The notes beneath the pieces were generated by a model. The model searched no databases and was not told where the DNA came from. It saw nothing but the letters and a program-made list of their open reading frames with translations. Position numbers and translations under genes: made by a program. 64,000 nt of DNA, from positions 868,001-932,000 of the forward strand of contig WLWQ01000001.1 in assembly GCA_012103535.1 (NCBI GenBank). The letters run 5' to 3'. Every line of letters starts with the position of its first letter. Positions within the stretch are counted from its first letter, which is position 1. This stretch comes from Pseudomonadales bacterium (lineage in GTDB: Bacteria; Pseudomonadota; Gammaproteobacteria; Pseudomonadales; Pseudohongiellaceae). This document shows positions 61,457-64,000 of this stretch, piece after piece.

Positions 61457-63241
61457 TTACATAAAATCCATATCGCCCGCTGTCAGCCACCAGGCTCCAT
61501 ACAAGCCCTTGGAGCTGGGTCCTGGATTCCAGAAATTGCAGGGTATCTCTATCCCAAGATAGTTCTCAATTGCCCCATCGGTTCTTAACTTATCTACCCA
61601 AGCCATCGTGATCCACATTTTGAGTTCTGACTCTTCCAAGAGCTGATTCAAATCGATAATTACGTCTTTCATGTTTGCTACTGGACAAATTAAGTCCATT
61701 ATTAACAAGCGTTGCTCATGTTCTTTCAGGAATACAGCTGCCTTCGGTTTGGCGGATTCATCTGTAAGGAATACACAACGAAAAAGATTTGCCTGCGCAA
61801 AAGGATGGTCGAAGTATCGATACTTGATGTAGCGCCAATGTCTGTCTCCGACAATTCCCTCGCTCAGGTTCTGCCGCATTTCGTTCCACAAACCATCAAT
61901 ATTTTCCTGCTGGTGTTGCTTGGAAATATCAATTGAAATCAATTGCTTACCTGTTACGTCTGCATCTGAAGATTGAGGAAAAACCAGTTCCACAAAATCA
62001 TCGGTTTTTTCATAAAGCTCAAGTCTTAAAGCAATATTCATTGCTTTCTGATTTGGAAATCCAAACCCTAATAAATGATTAACGGTGTTTCCAATCTCTC
62101 TTTCTAGAAAGGTCGCTGCAGATTTGAAAAATAAACTGCTCTTACCGTACTGCCTGCGAATCTCCGGCAAAACCATTACGTCACAAACTTGAATCGCTGT
62201 ATTAGGCTGACCAAAATATTGGATCTGTCTTGGCGCACCGCCGTAGTGAGAAACTATGTTTCCATCTTTTGATTCTCGAGCCACGACACATTTTCCTTCA
62301 CCTAGCTCATACTTCCATTGCCACACATCAGCATTGAATTGTGTATTGAAGCTTTTTTCAAATAGATTGGAAATTTCTTCGGGATCAAAACTATCGATAG
62401 CTCCGTATTCTGCTAAAGCATATTCGCCTTCTGGTTTTTCCTTTTTCTGTAAATGGAAAATTTTAAAACAACGTCGTTTGGACGCTATCTCGGACTGAAT
62501 TTTTTCGAGTTCTGACTGCAGAATTTCGAACTCATCAGGACTACGCAAATTTGATTTTTGCTTGATCGCGATTGCGCTTAATTGCTCGATACTTTCCTTT
62601 GCATCGGCGGTAAAATTGAGTTCATCCAAAATGTTGTAACTCAGTCTTTCCGACAGCTGACGCATACTACTTAAGTTCGGCAACGATGATCTTTCCATCT
62701 TTGAATCGTCGTCCAGATATTCACCAAAAACTAGCAGTCGACCTGAATCCCCAAGCAACTCCCTTGCCCGACTAAGTAGTGGCAGTTGTTGCAGGTAATG
62801 ATAAGTCCCCTCAACAATAAGCAAGTCAAACTTATGATCGCTGCTGAATGAATCCAGACTCTGGTCAAGAATTCTGACTCCTGAGTTCTCACTGCAATAG
62901 CCAGGACCGAGAAGATTGTTCAACAGCGTTACATTGTTTCCCTTTACAGCCAGCTCGTTAGCAGCATGAGTCAAACTTGGCCCTGCCAGCAATACGTTAA
63001 GCGACGCGTCGATGCCTTCTGTTGCGAGGCGGAAAAGTTTCTCTGCGAATTTCTGTTGTTGGCTGGGAAAGTCTTCTTGCGCTTGCCTGTCAGCAGTCAT
63101 GCCATAGTGCAAGTAAGAACACTGCCCGAACTCAAGAGCAAGTAATTCGGCATAGGTCTTTCTAATGCCCGATAGAGCGGTAGGAATAATTGTGGTCAAA
63201 GATCTTTGTTCAAGGTCGACTTTGTAGTTGAGGCGAAGCAA
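61457..63241 (-). CDS. Methyltransferase-like domain fused to GNAT acyltransferase
   Basis: A 594-residue protein. Residues about 45-200 read as a class I SAM-methyltransferase-like fold (VLLAGPSLTHAANELAVKGNNVTLLN, FDLLIVEGTYHYLQQLPLLSRARELLGDSGRLLVFGEYL). A helical stretch follows (about 230-265). Residues about 275-430 have GNAT features (SHYGGAPRQIQYF, QVCDVMVLPEIRRQYGKSSLFFKSA). The tail (about 440-594) is a further domain of unknown type. The fusion suggests an enzyme that modifies one molecule in two ways, perhaps in surface polymer or lipid assembly, but the substrate cannot be inferred. It is divergent from the RegB-like kinase. Confidence 0.65.
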   Translation of the reverse strand: MLRLNYKVDLEQRSLTTIIPTALSGIRKTYAELLALEFGQCSYLHYGMTADRQAQEDFPSQQQKFAEKLFRLATEGIDASLNVLLAGPSLTHAANELAVKGNNVTLLNNLLGPGYCSENSGVRILDQSLDSFSSDHKFDLLIVEGTYHYLQQLPLLSRARELLGDSGRLLVFGEYLDDDSKMERSSLPNLSSMRQLSERLSYNILDELNFTADAKESIEQLSAIAIKQKSNLRSPDEFEILQSELEKIQSEIASKRRCFKIFHLQKKEKPEGEYALAEYGAIDSFDPEEISNLFEKSFNTQFNADVWQWKYELGEGKCVVARESKDGNIVSHYGGAPRQIQYFGQPNTAIQVCDVMVLPEIRRQYGKSSLFFKSAATFLEREIGNTVNHLLGFGFPNQKAMNIALRLELYEKTDDFVELVFPQSSDADVTGKQLISIDISKQHQQENIDGLWNEMRQNLSEGIVGDRHWRYIKYRYFDHPFAQANLFRCVFLTDESAKPKAAVFLKEHEQRLLIMDLICPVANMKDVIIDLNQLLEESELKMWITMAWVDKLRTDGAIENYLGIEIPCNFWNPGPSSKGLYGAWWLTAGDMDFM

Positions 63242-63432
63242 TATAACCCGCTGAACCCGCTTTGCCTAGTCATAGTCTGACATCGTAAAGTCGCTGTTCC
63301 AGCCGCTCATCTTGGATAAGCGTCGTTCGTCTGCTCATCATGCTAAGGCATGATAAACGCCTGCCTCGCACTGCGACATTTTGTCCTTCTCCAAGCAGCC
63401 CTTCCTTTCATTCTTTGCGGTAGAATACGGCT

Positions 63433-64000
63433 ATGTCCAAGAATCCTAAATTGTCGGAGTTTCTGACTTTTCTTATACCAGTCGCGACTGAACAGGGAGC
63501 CAGTGGCCGCCAGGGCCTGCAGCGCTTATTGCTATTGCGCAGTTTCGTGACTGTGGTCAGCGTACTTGGCTTGTTAATTTTCCAGTCTGTTTCGGACCTG
63601 GATGTCTCAATTTCACTGATCGGCGCACTAATTGTTGCTGTATTTTTATCAGTTGCTGTGGGGTATTGGCGCTTGCAAAATTCCCTGGTAGTCAGCAACG
63701 GGGAATTGTTCTGTCATTTGTTAGTGGATGTAGTATTCCTGGTGATTCTTTTGCTCAATACTGGAGGCGCCAGTAATCCTCTTATCTCTTATTTACTCGT
63801 GTTGCTCGCTGTAACAGCGACATTGCTGCCGAGAATTTTTGTAAATTCGTTTGCGCTAATGAGCATTCTTATTTACACCTCATTTCTACTTATCGATTTA
63901 CAAAGTGACCATGGTATGGGGACCTCCCCTGCCGAGCAGGAAATGGTGTTTCAGTTACACCTCGTCGGGATGTGGGTAATTTTCCTGGTGAGCTCAATCC
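63433..64000 (+). CDS. RegB/PrrB/ActS-like sensor histidine kinase, partial
   Basis: The first 189 residues of a membrane kinase that runs off the right edge. It starts MSKNPKLSEFLTFLIPVATE and has several helices: LLLLRSFVTVVSVLGLLIFQ, ISLIGALIVAVFLSVAVGY, LLVDVVFLVILLLNT and LLVLLAVTATLLPRIFV. Residues 111-116 are GGASNP, the conserved GGxxNP motif that binds ubiquinone in RegB-type redox kinases. The His-kinase domain would lie beyond the window. RegB-RegA systems control genes by redox state. The call fits the motif but needs the missing part. Confidence 0.8.
   Translation, partial: MSKNPKLSEFLTFLIPVATEQGASGRQGLQRLLLLRSFVTVVSVLGLLIFQSVSDLDVSISLIGALIVAVFLSVAVGYWRLQNSLVVSNGELFCHLLVDVVFLVILLLNTGGASNPLISYLLVLLAVTATLLPRIFVNSFALMSILIYTSFLLIDLQSDHGMGTSPAEQEMVFQLHLVGMWVIFLVSSI

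Overview
The window looks like a chromosomal segment of a gammaproteobacterium that is probably free-living and aerobic. This rests on two gene orders typical of that class: lptG-lptF beside pepA-holC-valS, and ribF-ileS-fkpB-ispH. It is supported by glnK-amtB, queA and the RegB-type kinase at the right edge. The genus cannot be fixed from the sequence. No plasmid, phage, CRISPR or transposase gene is visible. Only one RNA gene was found, tRNA-Leu(CAA).

Layout. 1-7 kb: a partial zinc-ribbon protein, a secreted repeat protein, an ECF sigma/anti-sigma pair with a periplasmic coiled-coil protein, a rhodanese, and a three-gene set (beta-barrel porin, FMN-binding protein, PepSY membrane protein) behind a good Fur-box match. 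7-18 kb: leuA beside an Lrp/AsnC regulator, a LytS/LytR-type two-component system, mdh, queA, tRNA-Leu, a 56-residue membrane protein, and convergent leuB and cimA. 17-30 kb: pntAA-pntAB-pntB, an RDD protein, a YbaN-like protein, lptG-lptF, a thioesterase, pepA-holC-valS and ispH. 30-38 kb: fkpB, ileS (without the usual lspA), ribF, and an ATP-grasp/bifunctional acyltransferase pair that resembles an aminolipid pathway. 38-45 kb: a complete NAD-linked formate dehydrogenase operon (fdsG-B-A, fdhD, fdsD). 45-48 kb: a second ECF sigma/anti-sigma operon with two DUF4252-like exported proteins. 48-64 kb: small hydrolases and lipoproteins, a BASS transporter, a short transcript with a 34-residue ORF, an MFS transporter, glnK-amtB, a serine hydrolase, an MBL hydrolase, a beta-helix-like secreted protein with a sigma-54 promoter, a PEBP protein, an acyl-CoA ligase, a methyltransferase-GNAT fusion, and the start of a RegB-like kinase.

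How the genes connect. LeuA, LeuB and CimA together suggest leucine synthesis plus a citramalate route to isoleucine. Transhydrogenase, malate dehydrogenase and formate dehydrogenase bear on NAD(P)H supply. The porin/FMN/PepSY set is probably iron-responsive. The two ECF modules point to envelope stress or envelope remodelling.

Most notable non-genic signal: a family of about 265-bp inverted-repeat elements with no coding capacity. There are full copies at 26257-26522 and 48203-48471 and a solo end at 20328-20382. The terminal repeats match within each copy but differ between copies. Other points for follow-up are the ATP-grasp/acyltransferase pair, the small high-GC3 ORF at 50944, the Fur-controlled FMN/PepSY cluster, and a promoter-hairpin leader in front of the tRNA.
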